Below, one piece after another: positions 11,620 to 23,019 of a stretch of DNA of 64,000 nt. The stretch is from Distichodus sexfasciatus (taxonomy: Eukaryota; Chordata; Actinopteri; Characiformes; Distichodontidae). The stretch covers positions 1 through 64,000 of the forward strand of contig JAVGVS010000803.1 of the NCBI GenBank assembly GCA_032718565.1, written 5' to 3'. Numbering within the stretch: position 1 is the first letter of the stretch; each line of letters starts with the position of its first letter. The notes below the pieces were generated by a model. The model was given only the letters and a program-made list of their open reading frames with translations, was not told the origin of the DNA and searched no databases. Position numbers and translations under genes: made by a program.

Positions 11620-12105
11620 GGAGGGGTGGGAGGAGAAAGAGGGTAAAAAGGGAGAAAGGCAAAAAGATATGGGAGAGAGAAAAAGAGACAAAAAGAATGT
11701 GATGGAGATAAAGATAGAAAAAGAGTGAAAAGGAGAGAAAGAGGGATAAAGAAAAAGGGGAAAAGAGAGAGAGAGCGATAAAGAGACATAAGGAGTGAAA
11801 GGGTAAAAGGGATAGATGGAGAAAATGAGGGATAAAGAAAGAGAGAAAAAGAGAAAGAGGGAAAAGAGAGGTGGAGAGAGAAAGAGAGAGAGGAATACAG
11901 AGAGAGCGAAAGAGAGGAAAGAGAGGGAGAGAAAGAGGGATAGAGAGAGATGGAGAGAAAGAGACAGAGATAGAGGAATAAAATAAAGAGATGGAGAGAG
12001 AAAGAGGGAAAAGAGAGGTGGAGAGAAAGAGAGAAATAATGAGCGAAAGAGAAAGAGGGATAAAGAGAGAGGGAAAAGAGAGGTGGAGAGAGGGAGAGAG
12101 AGTAT
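11160..12105. repeat. GA-rich (purine) block, ~0.95 kb
   Basis: The + strand is almost pure A/G, built of GAGAGA, GAAAGAGGG and GGGATAAAGA units. An insert at 11462-11565 breaks it. Minus-strand Ser-Leu frames are artefacts. Confidence 0.92.
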
Positions 12106-12424
12106 TATCATGTCATGTGCTGGGAGGAGCGAGAGCAGCAGTGTGCAGGTGAGATGGCATCATGTCCGGTTCTGCAGATCTTATTACAGCTTGGTGAAGA
12201 GTCAGGGTTTTGTCTGCACCGGTTCGGGACGTCTCTCTGAAGCTCCTGCTCCTTTACTTTCTGTAATCCGGGTCTCCGGCCCCAACACACACCTGGGGCT
12301 ACACCGTCGCTGAACTGGTTCGCATCTTAAACGCTGAATTAGGCCGGGGTTTATTTAAAACCGACGCTAGCTTGTGGCTTATTTACTGAAATATGCAGCT
12401 CGACGCTTACGTTGCATCTTTCGG

Positions 12425-13040
12425 AGCAGTTGGCAGCGTAACGGCTAGAGAGTTGGACCCTGTGATCGGGAGGGTTATTGCTTCAAGTCTCAGTTCATCG
12501 CTTCAAGTCCCGGACCTGTACTTGAACCAATGACCGGTAAAAGTACCAGTCTGGGATCTGAACCAATGACCAATACTTTTACTAGTCTGGAACATGAACC
12601 AATGACCGGTACCTTTACTGGTCCAGAACTTGAACCAATGACCAGTACCATTACTGATCCGGATCTTAGACCGATGACCAGAAAAAGTACCGGTCTGGGA
12701 CTTGAACCAATGACCGGTACCTTTTCTTGTCCAGGACTTGAACCGATGACCAAAAAAGGTACCAGACTGGGACTTGAAGCAATGACCATTACCTTTACTA
12801 CACCAGAACTTGAACCAATGGCCGCTAAAAGTACTGGTCTGGGACTTGAACCAACTTCTGATACTTTTATTGGTCCAGAACTTCAACCGATGACCAGTAA
12901 AGGTACCAGACTCGGACTTGAACCAATGACCAGTACCTTTACTGGTCCAGTCATCGGTTCAAGTCCCGGGCTGGTAAAGGTGCCTCCAAGGTACTCATGA
13001 GCAAGGTGCCGTCCCCAAGTACTGCTCTCCGGGCGCTGTG
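12425..13040 (+). mobile_element. SINE B with internal tandem expansion
   Basis: The head GGCAGCGTAACGGCTAGAG (12431) and the tail GGTACTCATGAGCAAGGTGCC...GGGCGCTGTGTT (12990-13042) belong to SINE B. A 36-bp minisatellite fills the middle. Confidence 0.75.
12524..12960. repeat. 36-bp minisatellite, ~12 units, derived from SINE B-box region
   Basis: GAACCAATGAC starts at 12524, 12560 and 12596, giving a 36-bp period. Two unit types (GTAAAAGTACC versus GTACCTTTACT centres) alternate in the right half. Most units carry GGACTTGAACC or a close variant, the reverse complement of a pol III B box, with perfect copies at 12698, 12734, 12842 and 12914. The 12-residue-periodic open frame across it is a by-product. 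Confidence 0.85.
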
Positions 13041-13053
13041 TTCATACGTTCAA

Positions 13054-13240
13054 CGTGGTGGCATTTAGTGGTTAGGATACTCACCTCTGGACCAAGACAT
13101 TGTGGGTTTGAATCCTACCTCCAGCACTACTGTCATTGGGTCCCTGAGCAAGACCATTAACCCCAAGTTGCTCTCAGGGAGGCTGTCCCAGAAATTAGGT
13201 AGTGGAAGTTGCTCTGGATAAAAGATCTAAATGTAAATCT
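13054..13240 (+). mobile_element. SINE A copy
   Basis: GGCATTTAGTGGTTAGGATA (A box), GTGGGTTTGAATCC (B box), CATTGGGTCCCTGAGCAAGACC, GTTGCTCTGGATAAAAG. It sits directly after the SINE B. Confidence 0.8.
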
Positions 13241-13269
13241 CAATTAGCTTTAAACGTCTTTAACCAGAG

Positions 13270-13700
13270 CACAACCTGACCAACCGAGTGACCGACCAGG
13301 GGGTTACAAGTTCATTTCCCGTGTCGTTTTCCTCCGAAATGAGCTTGCAAGTGGACTTGCAAATCGACCTTGCCTTCTTTCTCTTTCCGTCGTGTTATTT
13401 AACCGAGCACGATAGAGCCGATGTGGAAGGGGAGGTTTTGTATCCGGGAATCTGGCCGAAAATAGACCTTGTGGCCGTAATGCGATGTCTCAGCGCGTTC
13501 CAGCACATGGCGGATTGGATGCTGAAGTCTGCATAAATTGGCCGTCTGCGGGCGCTTTGTCGGAGTCGTTCTGGCGAGGCAGAACAAACCCGCCGTGCAG
13601 AATTGACCCTGCACGAAAGGCGGGAGGAAATCGCTCACTGTGTGTAAAATCCAGCGTTGAGCCACACCGACGAACTTTCTTTTCGGATCAAAAATCAACC
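13270..13700. other. Single-copy, GC-rich stretch
   Basis: Short overlapping frames on both strands, none with a recognisable domain. CpG-containing and not repeated in the window. Confidence 0.3.
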
Positions 13701-13807
13701 TAATCTAATGTTCAGGATGCAAGGAGCATACAGTCGTGCAAGAATAGAAAGTAGGGGCTAGCTGATGTAGGATTTGTATGACCAATATCCATTTGATTTT
13801 ACGTGTT

Positions 13808-13855
13808 TCCATTTACATTACAGCATTTTGCAGACGCTTTTACCCAGAGCACGGT
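13808..13855 (-). mobile_element. SINE A tail fragment
   Basis: CATTTACATTACAGCATTTTGCAGACGC-TTTACCCAGAGC is the reverse complement of the SINE A tail. Confidence 0.6.
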
Positions 13856-13859
13856 ACTT

Positions 13860-15525
13860 TGGTACCTTCTAGTCCACATTTGTTCTACCAATCTGTTAAG
13901 CTAGCTAGACGTCAACAGTGTTCAAGTTACCGCCAGCCAGTTTACAGTTCAGTTTACTGACTGTTACCAAAACATAATTTTTAATGCAACAAGCTCATAT
14001 CAGCTGATAACCGGTCAGCTCAGCGATTTATCAATCCAGACCTAGCATACATTCATCCATTTTAATAGAAACCCTTACCCTTGTCTATTTATGTGCTTGT
14101 TGACCCTCTCAATCTAGAAAGTGAGCTAAAGTGAGTGATTATTTGTTAAACATGGCACGATACCACTTTTTTATGTCCGATACGATACCAATATTGTAGA
14201 TTTGGGTATCTGCTGAGATGATATAAATCTGATATGTCTTTTTTTAAACAGAAAATACTGCTTTAAAAATGTCTGAATACATGACTGAGATTATTGTTAT
14301 ATTTAAGGAAATGTTAGACTTAAATACTGTTTTCCCGACTAAAACAATGTTAGAAGTACACACACATATATACGGTAAATTATTTATTATTAAAATAACA
14401 TCTCAAAAATTATTTGTTTCAACACAGTTCTGTAATTTTATGAAGTTCCTTAAGCTTGTAGCACTAAAACATTCATTAACACAGAGATTGCAAGTGACAT
14501 CTGGTGTTGTTAAGAAAATCAAACAGTATAATTTGTCCTGGCGACCATCCGATCACAGAGCTAACGCCCTGACCGTTACACTAGAAGAATTCTGTATGAA
14601 TTTGAACCTATGACCTTGTGGTTCATAGGTAAGCTTCCTGCCACCAGTGTTGAAAATGAGCCAAAAGCTAAATAATAGCAGCTAAAATGGGGTCCGAGGG
14701 TAGACCAATGTTGGCAGCTTTCCAGAAAGTTCCAGGCTGAAAACGTAGTCTTTGTTTCTGACCTAATTAATCAGGAAACTCAGTGTGTTCGGAGGCTTCA
14801 TTCGGTCCCAAATGTGAAAAAACACACCTTCAGGGCAGAACTAGTGATTCAAAAAGGATAAGAAGGTGGAGAAAAGTGATCATAAAAGAGATATGAGGCT
14901 AAAATCTGGTAATAAATCTATATGTGAAGCTTGAAAGGCAACTGATGACATTTTGGAAACACTTACTGTACCAACAGCGACTGTGGTATAATTCCCAGTA
15001 ATGTCATATGAGTTCAACTTCTGCTTCCTTGTTTGGTTGTGAACTTTGCAGTGACCAGTGATTTACACGTGGCATTTTAATAACATCTCAGCTTTGACGC
15101 ATTATTTGGCTGCAGAAAACCATTACGTGATTTACGGATCAAATGCGCTTGCTCTCTGAGGCAGGGTGAGGAAATTAGGTTTTAATCGACCGCTTAAATG
15201 AGGCTCTAAATGACTTGTGCTTCCCAAAAGCTTAACAACGTAGCAGTTGTCGTTATACGGTAGGACGTGTGATTGAACTGATGGCGATGAGGTGAAAATT
15301 ACCATCAGCTGAGTCATTTTTTACACCAGGCTCTCTACACACAACAACACCAGCGTGTTATTGCGCTAAGAGATGATATTTGAGTTTGGGTTCAGTTGAG
15401 TTGTTGAGTTTTGTAAAGTTGTATGTCGCCAAAGTGGACTGTTTTAGTCTTGAGTTATTCCATTTGGATTGAACAACGCCCCATATCATGAAAATAGGCT
15501 GAGTTATGGAACTTGGGGCTTTAGG
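13860..15525. other. AT-rich sequence without a gene
   Basis: Contains a hAT-like scrap at 14149-14215 (CATGGCACGATACC, GATACGATACC) and a short minus-strand SINE B head at 14535-14582. Nothing else recognised. Confidence 0.4.
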
Positions 15526-15910
15526 GCTGGGAATTGATAGGATTTTATCAATATAAATGCTATTCTCGATTCTGCCTATCAATCTAATTCCTTATCAATT
15601 CCCTTATCGATTCCCGAGTAGTTTTTTGAGTACGGAAAACGTAGTTCTACACAGTCCTCCGCACCAAAAGCGACCATTTTATTTCTCCCAAAATGATGTC
15701 TGCACAAAACTGTGAACATCAACACATTCATATTCATATTCAGAGTTCTTATTATGCAGACACATTCTATGACTTAATACCAGCTGGAAACACTTCTTTC
15801 AGCGACTCAAAACTTAGGGAAAACCGGAAAACATTGTGCTGGGAAATGAGAGAAGTGTTAAGAAGAATCACTAATATTAGAGATGTACAATTCTGAAGGA
15901 ATTGATCAAT
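15526..15910 (+). mobile_element. hAT-like remnant, TAGGGCTGGGAATTGATAGG end
   Basis: The terminus and following TTATCAATAT / TTCCCTTATCGATTCCC pattern match the fish hAT class. The right end, near GGAATTGATCAATTGG (15898), is uncertain. Confidence 0.4.
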
Positions 15911-15984
15911 TGGTATTGTTTCTTTGTGACATAAATCCAATCAGAGACTGTTGTGGACGGGACATTAGATGAAGCAGTGAGTGA

Positions 15985-16275
15985 GCCATCCTCCGTTAAC
16001 CTCGCACTCGAACCCACTTAGATATTCAAACACTCGCACCGGCGCCACCGCTCGCCGATGCAGAAACGCAGTGTGTTCTCGTCCGAGCCCGCGAGCGGCT
16101 AACGAAGCGACGAGCTGAAAGGTCAGCCTTATTAAACCGGCGAGAGAGGCTCCGCTACCGTTCCCAAAAGAGCCCCGGGATTACAGGCCCATTACGCTCC
16201 CGACTCGAGCCTTCATCGGGCGGGCGCATGAGGTATGAATTCATCATGCGATATGAATTCATCAGCCCCCTGCTC
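15985..16275. other. CpG-rich single-copy island
   Basis: Dense CG dinucleotides (CACCGGCGCCACCGCTCGCC; GGGCGGGCGCATG), followed by a direct repeat of ATGAATTCATCA around 16234-16263. A candidate regulatory island or alternative first exon; no further support. Confidence 0.35.
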
Positions 16276-16454
16276 GCTGTTGGACACACTCTGTTACACA
16301 CTTATTTTTCACCCAACATTTGTGTTTTTTTCCCTTTGGTAATGGCCTTTTTGGCGTTTTAAAAAGCAAACACCATTTTGTTCTACATTAACCACCTGCT
16401 TTATTAGGAACTGGTGCCTTGTAGCTACATTCTAGATGAAATCAACACTATAGA

Positions 16455-16680
16455 TGCATTTTTTAGTCATCATTTGTCATTGTGAACACAGCACACAGTG
16501 CACCAGAACGAAACATGACCTTGGCAACATGATTTGATGCATCTGTGAAGGAGCAGTGGGCAGCTGACAAGGATGGCACCCGGAGAGCAGTGCTTGAGGA
16601 TGGTACCTTGCTCATGAATACCTCAGTGGTCCCTTTACCGGTTCGGAATTTGAACTGCCAACCTTCCAATCACGGAAGCA
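16455..16680 (-). mobile_element. SINE B, minus strand
   Basis: ATTTGTCATTGTGAACACAG (3' body), GAAGGAGCAGTGGGCAGCTG, GATGGTACCTTGCTCATGA, then the inverted B-box area (GGTTCGGAATTTGAACTGCC). Confidence 0.7.
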
Positions 16681-16682
16681 CG

Positions 16683-16855
16683 AAACACCTCTGGACCAAA
16701 AGATTATGGGTTCCAATCTTACCTCCAGCATTACCATCATTGGGTCCTGAACAAGACCCTTAACCCCAAGTTGCTCCAGGGAGACGGTCCCTGAAATTAC
16801 GAAAAATTATAGTTGCTTCGGGTAAGAGCGTCTGCTAAATGTTAACGTAAAAGTA
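16683..16855 (+). mobile_element. SINE A, 5'-truncated
   Basis: CTCTGGACCAAAAGATTATGGGTTCC, CATTGGGTCCTGAACAAGACC, and the tail GTAAGAGCGTCTGCTAAATG. Confidence 0.75.
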
Positions 16856-16880
16856 ATATAAAAGAAATTGAAGTTCAAAG

Positions 16881-17365
16881 TAGAGGTCGACCGATATTGT
16901 TATGTTATGGCTGATATTTGGAACCAATAAGCAAAATAAAAAGAAAATCTCTGTCAACATCTTGAAATTTACTAACAACAAACTCAGCTGAAACTCTTCT
17001 CTCTCCACTTCTTCTTGGAGCTTTACGTGGCACTAATAAAGTAATAAATTGCTCAGTTAGTGAGGTCAGATCCTGGGCAGTTAATCACTGAGCCGATATT
17101 ATCGGTTGATAGTTTCTGGGATAACCTCCGGTCCCCACAGCCTCGATAGGGTTTAAGGGGTTCAGATAATGAAGGAATGAATGAAAAGTTAAAGAAATGT
17201 TTTAAGACACTGAATCTAGAAAAATAAAATATAGATTTAAAGCACACTGAAACAGTGTCAGGCTTGAAATAGAAAACAGAATATCGGATGATATATCAGC
17301 ATAAGTTTTTTAAATGTTCAGATATCGATATCGGTTGTAAAAATCCTACGTCGGTTGGCCTTTAC
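16881..17365 (+). mobile_element. hAT-like element, TAGAGGTCGACCGATAT end
   Basis: The left end TAGAGGTCGACC pairs loosely with the right end CGTCGGTTGGCCTTTA. Related ends are at 17740-17760, 19890-19910 and 28499-28738. Confidence 0.5.
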
Positions 17366-17945
17366 TGTGTACATTCATGTTAAGTCAAATTCTGATCTAA
17401 AGAGGAAGTTGAGGATTAAAGTAGCAGGATCTATAAAGTCGGGGTTCCTAATAAAGTGTCAGATCCCAGCCGATACATCACTGAGCCGATATTATCGGTG
17501 GATACGAGCTAGTGAAATGCACCCTGATTCATTACTAAGATTGTACTAAGTAAAAACAGAAATTATGAGATTAACTTAAAGAAAGCTTATAAGAAACTAA
17601 ATCTAGAAAAATCAAATATATATTTGAACACATAGCGACAGTGTTAGGCTTGAAATAAAAAAAAAAGAATATCAGATGGTATATCAGTATCATTTTTTAA
17701 TATTTTCAAAAATCAGATATCGATATCAGTTGTAAAAATCCGATATCGGTTGGCCTTTACTGTATATATTCACGTTAGGTCAAATTCTGATCTAAAGAAG
17801 AAGTTAAATAGTTAAATAATTAAAAATTAAATAGTCAAAGGAAACACTGATATCGTTAATCGATAAAATATTGGCCACCGATAATCGGTGTACAGTAAGA
17901 GATGGATTGTAGAGCTATAAAGTCGGGGTTCCTAATAAAGTGTCC
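17040..17945 (+). repeat. ~395-bp imperfect tandem duplication
   Basis: CACTGAGCCGATATTATCGG at 17088 and 17480 (392 bp apart). GATCTAAAGA-GAAGTT at 17394 and 17790 (396 bp). TATAAAGTCGGGGTTCCTAA occurs at both ends of the second unit (about 17432 and 17913). Confidence 0.65.
17100..17185 (+). mobile_element. Mermaid-type SINE 3' end fragment
   Basis: CCCCACAGCCTCGATAGGGTT-AAGGGGTTCAGATAATG followed by AATGAATGA, the family's tail signature, nested in the hAT-like element. Confidence 0.5.
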
Positions 17946-18124
17946 AAGGAAGGCATATTGGTGTTTTCAGTGATATTTTTTGGCAAAGACAGATAGGGCG
18001 GCTTTCTTGGACATGCCTAATCTTGGACTAAATTGCAGAACCAATGGAGATTAATCACTAAACTCAAAGCTAGTCTAGGCTTAGGCTTAATCGTAGACTG
18101 GGAAACTGGTTCATGAAGTCAAGC

Positions 18125-18480
18125 TTATCGGTGTGTTTCAGCGACAGTGCCATCATATCCTGCAGGAGAGGGATGTTAACGAGGGGGAGGAGGGGGGTGT
18201 TAACGAGAGGGGCATGTAAACGAGGACCTGCTCTGCTTTTATCCTCAAAAGCACCTTTCCGACGTCATTCAGCGCAGGGGTGAAACGCGAGCTTAGCGCT
18301 ACACCTTTCAGCTGGGCTTAGCGGAGAGCATGACACCAGTTGGAGAGAGTGATAAATTGTGGTGTTGGAGCGAGGGATGACGAAAGGAGAGAAAGCGAGG
18401 GTGATAATAGAGCTGTTATAGAAAGAAAGCAGGAACAGTCAAGCAAGTAAGCAAGTCAATCAGTATCAAAGGAAATGACT
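18125..18480. other. Single-copy stretch with G-rich patch
   Basis: Two nearby TGTTAACGAG motifs in a G-rich context (18174-18215), then CpG-bearing unique sequence. No gene. Confidence 0.3.
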
Positions 18481-18489
18481 TTTCTGACG

Positions 18490-18907
18490 CCTCACACACA
18501 CACACACACAATCTCTCTCTCACACACACACTGTATCTCTCCCTCCCACCTTCTATCTCTCACACACCTTTTTTTTTTTTCTTTTTGTTGTTCTCTCTCT
18601 CTCTCTCCACTTCCATCTCTTTCTTCCAAACACACTCTCTCTGTTTCTCTTTCTCTTCTTTTGTCTTTTCCTTCTGGACAGTGTCTCGCTCTCTCCATCT
18701 CTCCACCTCCATCCCTCCCTTTCTCTCACACACAGACTTTTTCTTTTTTCTCTTACTCATTGTTTCTTTTCTTCTCTGTCAATCTTTGTCTCGTTCTCTC
18801 TCCACCTCCCTTTCTTTCTTTTTTCAACGCTCTCTCATTCCCTCCCTCCCTCTGTCTCTCACGCATAGTCTCTCCCGTTCTTGTCAATTTCTCTTTCTCA
18901 CACACAT

Positions 18908-18948
<41 letters not shown>

Positions 18949-18974
18949 TCTCTCCTTTTTATTGTCTTTGTCAA

Positions 18975-19006
<32 letters not shown>

Positions 19007-19018
19007 CTGCTTGTCGCT
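18490..19018. repeat. CT-rich (pyrimidine) block
   Basis: Nearly pure C/T on the + strand with CA runs at 18491-18510 and 18522-18530. Leu-Ser frames here are artefacts. Confidence 0.92.
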
Positions 19019-19019
19019 G

Positions 19020-19345
19020 TAGTGATCGGTAATTGAATCTGCTCGGCTGAATGAGCGCTCTCAGGTGGCCGTTGGTTATTCACTCCTTCATTTTCTTTTC
19101 GCCTAGCACAGAAGCGAGTGTTCGCCCTGCCTGCCCGTCCTCCCTCCCTCATCCCACCACCACCACCGCAGCAGCAGCAGCAGCACATGCTGGGAAAACG
19201 GCGTTGGATCGAGCGGGCGAGCGGAACTCTCGAAACCGTCCGCGTGGCCGAGTGCTTAAATTAGAAAAGAGCGGGAAATTAGTCAGACTGGATAATTGAG
19301 TGAGTCGACCTCGTTAATTAACGTCTAACGATATCACGCTAACAT
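19020..19345. other. Single-copy stretch, candidate conserved non-coding DNA
   Basis: Unique sequence containing (CAC)4 and (CAG)5 runs (19157-19185), then AATTAG/TAATTG/TTAATTAA homeodomain-type sites (19258-19322). No reliable exon. Confidence 0.3.
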
Positions 19346-19472
19346 GCCGTTTTCCCCCGCTCTCTTTTCTCTCTTTTTCTCCTTTGCTTATACTCGACCC
19401 GTTTTTTCATGCTCATCCACAATGTTTTTTGAGAAATATTTGCATAAACATCACATATTTGACCTCCCTCAC

Positions 19473-19506
<34 letters not shown>

Positions 19507-19970
19507 AGCATGCCTTCGCTTCTTGGCATTTTTGTTTATTCATTAAACTGAATAGTGACCTTATTAGCATATCTCTGACCTCATTAGCATAAGTCTGGCC
19601 CAACGAGCCTGCAGTCACCAACACCAGTCATTAACCTTCAACAACCAGCTGCCTCGCAAATGCTTGAAACGCTCAAAATTCAAATATTTTGCTATTGGCT
19701 AACAATAACCATCGTTTAACTGAAAAAGAAAAATCCAAACCCAGACCTGATGGTCTCTGAGGTCAAAAACTGACCAGTGATGAAAGTGTAGAATCTCCAA
19801 AGGGATTTCTTTTAAATGTTATTCCTTTCTAAAAAATGTAAAAATTATATATATATATATATATCAGTACCAATATCGGTTGTAAAAATTCCTATATATT
19901 GGTTGGACTTTAATGAAGATTGATTTCTGATCTAAAAGGAAGTCGAGGTATAAAGTAACAAGATGAAAAG
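19346..19970. other. Mixed unique and hAT-scrap DNA
   Basis: (CA) run at 19476-19504, repeated TTAGCATA motifs at 19564-19592, (AT) run at 19848-19864, and a hAT-end scrap CAATATCGGTTGTAAAAATT at 19871. No gene. Confidence 0.4.
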
Positions 19971-19974
19971 ACCC

Positions 19975-21645
19975 CAAACTCCACCACACACCCCAAAACC
20001 CACACATCAACCCCACCACACACCCCAAATCCCACACATTACCCCCAAAAGTCCATACACACCCAAACCTCCCACACACAAACCCCACACAAACACCCCA
20101 GACCCGATGCACACCCCCCGAAACTGCACACAAACACCCCAAACCATACCCTAAAACCCACACACACACCTCAAATCCTGCACACTTACCCCAAAAGTCC
20201 ATATTAACACCCCAGATCTCACACCCCAAACTTCACCCACACCCCAGAGGTCGACACATAAACCCCACACAAACACCCCAAACCCTATGCACGCTGCAAA
20301 TCCCACCCCCAAACCCCCCCACACAATCTCTAAAAAGTCCATACACACCCTAAAACCCACACAAACACCCCAAACCTCCCACACCAACCCCCCACACACC
20401 CCAAATCCCACGCACACACCCCAGAGGTCGACACACACACCCCACACAAACACCCCAAACCCCATGCACACTCCAAATCCCACACACACCCCAAACCACA
20501 CAGAATCACCCCAAACCCCAACCCCCCACGCACACCCCAAACTTCACCCACACCCCAGAGGTCGGCTACATAAACCCTACACAAACACCCTAAACCCTAT
20601 GCACGCCTAAATCCCCACCCCCCTTAAAGCCCACACACAAACACCCCAAATCCCCAATTTCAAACCCCCCACACACCCAAAAGTCCATACACACCCTAAA
20701 ACCCACACACAAACACCCCAAACCTCCCACACACCAACCCCACACACCCCAAATCCCACGCACACACCCCAGAGGCTTCCACACACACACCCCATGTCAA
20801 ACACCCCAAACCCCATGCACACTCCAAATCCCACACACACCCCAAACCACACAGAATCACCCCAAACCCCTGAACCCCCACGCACACCCCAAACTTCACT
20901 CCACACCCCAGAGGCTTCCACACATAAACCCCACAATAAAACACCTCTAAACCCTATGCACGCCTCTAAATCCCACCCCCTAAAGCCCACACAAACACCC
21001 CAAATCCCACCCCAAACCCCCACACACCCTAAAAGTCCACACACACCCTAAACCCACACAAACACCCCAAACCTCCCACACACCAACCCCACACACCCCA
21101 AATCCCACGAGACACACCCCCAGAGGCTTCCACACACACACCCCACACAAACACCCCAAACCCTATGCACACTCCAAATCCCACACACACCTAAAACCAC
21201 ACAGAATCACCCCCAAACCCCAACCCCCACACACACCCCAAACTCACCCACACCCTGTAGAGGTCGACACACAAACCCCACACAAACACTCCCAAATCAT
21301 GCACGCCCCCAAATCCCACCCCCAAAGCTCCAAACACCCCAAACCCCACACACCAACCCCACACACACCCCAAAAGTCCATACACACCCTAAAACCCACA
21401 CAAACACCCCAAACCTCCCACGCACCAACCCCCCACACCCCAAATCCCACGCACACACCCCAGAGTACACACACACCCCACACAAACACCCCAAACCCCA
21501 TCCACGCCCCAAATCCCACACACCCCGAAAACTGCACAGAATCACCCCAAACCCCACACACCGACCCCCCACACACACCCCAAAAGTTCATACACACCCT
21601 AAAACCCACACACACACCTCAAACCCCACACCCCCCCCCCAAAGC
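19975..21645. repeat. C-rich satellite with ~350-bp higher-order unit
   Basis: Built of CCCCAAA, CACACCCC and ACCCCACAC units. The marker CAGAATCACCCC recurs at 20501, 20852, 21202 and 21536 (351, 350, 334 bp apart). AAAAGTCCA recurs at 20333, 20679, 21031 and 21372. CCCCAGAGG also repeats. The minus strand is rich in GGGG tracts. Frames on both strands are artefacts. Confidence 0.93.
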
Positions 21646-21649
21646 TTGT

Positions 21650-21815
21650 GGAAGTGTGGGAACATGTCTAGTGGATGGGAAATGATGTCATCTCACTCTC
21701 TCTGTCTCTCTCTCTCTGCTGCCGCTGCCCGAGGTCTCCGCATGCCCGGGGTCACGGGCTGGGTGGCATGGTAACGGGATAAAGCCCCCGACAGGCCATG
21801 GCACCAGAGTCTAAC
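21650..21815. other. Short GC-rich unique stretch
   Basis: GCTGCCGCTGCCCGAGG...CATGCCCGGGGTCACGGG, followed by CACCAGAG. Not repeated here. Confidence 0.3.
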
Positions 21816-21819
21816 TCAG

Positions 21820-21963
21820 CACACACACACACACACATTGCGGCTTCTTGTCTTATTTTCTTTGTGTGTTGCTTCCACCAACTTGGCTAAACGGGAATGA
21901 CTAAACATAACTCCAGCTCCACAATCACGTCTGTAAGCACAAAGGAAGCCCAAAATAAAATCT

Positions 21964-22001
<38 letters not shown>

Positions 22002-22186
22002 GTTAACACACACTCAGTCTCTTACACGCACACACACACACACACACTTTTTTTTTTCAAGCACTCAATACCCCCACACTCAAGCTAAATACCCCCAGTG
22101 TCACAAATGTCATGTTTCCACATCATCACTGTGACATCTGATCTCCAAAGAGGAATAAATATCTCCCTCCTACACACACACACATT

Positions 22187-22217
<31 letters not shown>

Positions 22218-22227
22218 ACATATACAT

Positions 22228-22259
<32 letters not shown>

Positions 22260-22310
22260 CCACACACACACACTTACACAAAGACAGACTGACACACACT
22301 CACACACACA
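21820..22310. repeat. (CA)n microsatellite cluster
   Basis: CA runs at 21821-21837, 21966-21999, 22028-22046, 22173-22215 and 22226-22300, with TACATATACA variants. Confidence 0.92.
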
Positions 22311-22462
22311 CATTCATCCTTTTGAACCATGGTGACACTGCCTTTTGTGACAGTGCAGACAACAACGTGCTAAAAGCATCATACCGTTGTGTGTGTTAGA
22401 GAGAGACAGAGGGAGAGAAAGAGTGTGATGGAGAAAAGTTAGAATGAAAGAGAGACGAGACG

Positions 22463-22521
<59 letters not shown>

Positions 22522-22560
22522 GGGTGGATGGATGGATGTGTGGATGGATGGATGAATATA
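22463..22560. repeat. (GATA)~14 then (GGAT)n microsatellite
   Basis: A perfect GATA run at 22463-22520 grades into GGATGGATGGATG up to about 22556. Confidence 0.95.
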
Positions 22561-22619
22561 GTGTGAATTAGAGAGAGACGGATATTGAGAGAGACACAGT
22601 GAGGAAGAGAAGAGAGTGT

Positions 22620-23015
22620 GTGTGAGAGAGAGAAGAGAGATGCTGCACTGTACATGTTCTCCACTGGTTCTGTGTTTCAAACACACACACACACACACAC
22701 ACACACTCTACCCTCCTTAATGAGGAGCTGTCAGAGAGCGCTGAGGCAGCAGGAACACCGCAGTGTAAGTGTGTGTTGTGAGTGTGTGTGTGTTGTGAGT
22801 GTGTGTGTGTTGTGTGCAGCTTTTTGAGTTATGAAGGACAAGAGCGAAATTGCAAAGGTTACTCTGACAACAAACTCACTTTCTCCATCTCTCCCTCCTT
22901 TCTCTCTCTCTCTCTCTCTCTGTTGTTCTCCCTCTCACTCTGCTTCACTCTATCCTTCTCGCCTCCTCCCATCCTCCATCTTGTCTGTGTGAGTCTCTCT
23001 CTCTCTCTTTATATA
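22620..23015. repeat. Mixed TG, CA and CT microsatellites
   Basis: CA at 22680-22707, TGTGTTGTGAG units at 22770-22815, CT at 22880-22925 and 22993-23009. Confidence 0.85.
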
Positions 23016-23019
23016 TGAT

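Noticed and set aside
12530..13000. 156-residue frame with a 12-residue repeat
   Set aside because: 36 bp is divisible by three, so the minisatellite stays open in several frames on both strands. It lies inside a SINE.
19864..21685. Several Gly-Val-Cys-Trp-rich or Pro-Thr-His-rich frames
   Set aside because: Translations of the C-rich satellite on either strand.
22463..22520. GATA repeat as a sex-chromosome marker
   Set aside because: GATA runs occur on autosomes too; nothing else supports sex linkage.
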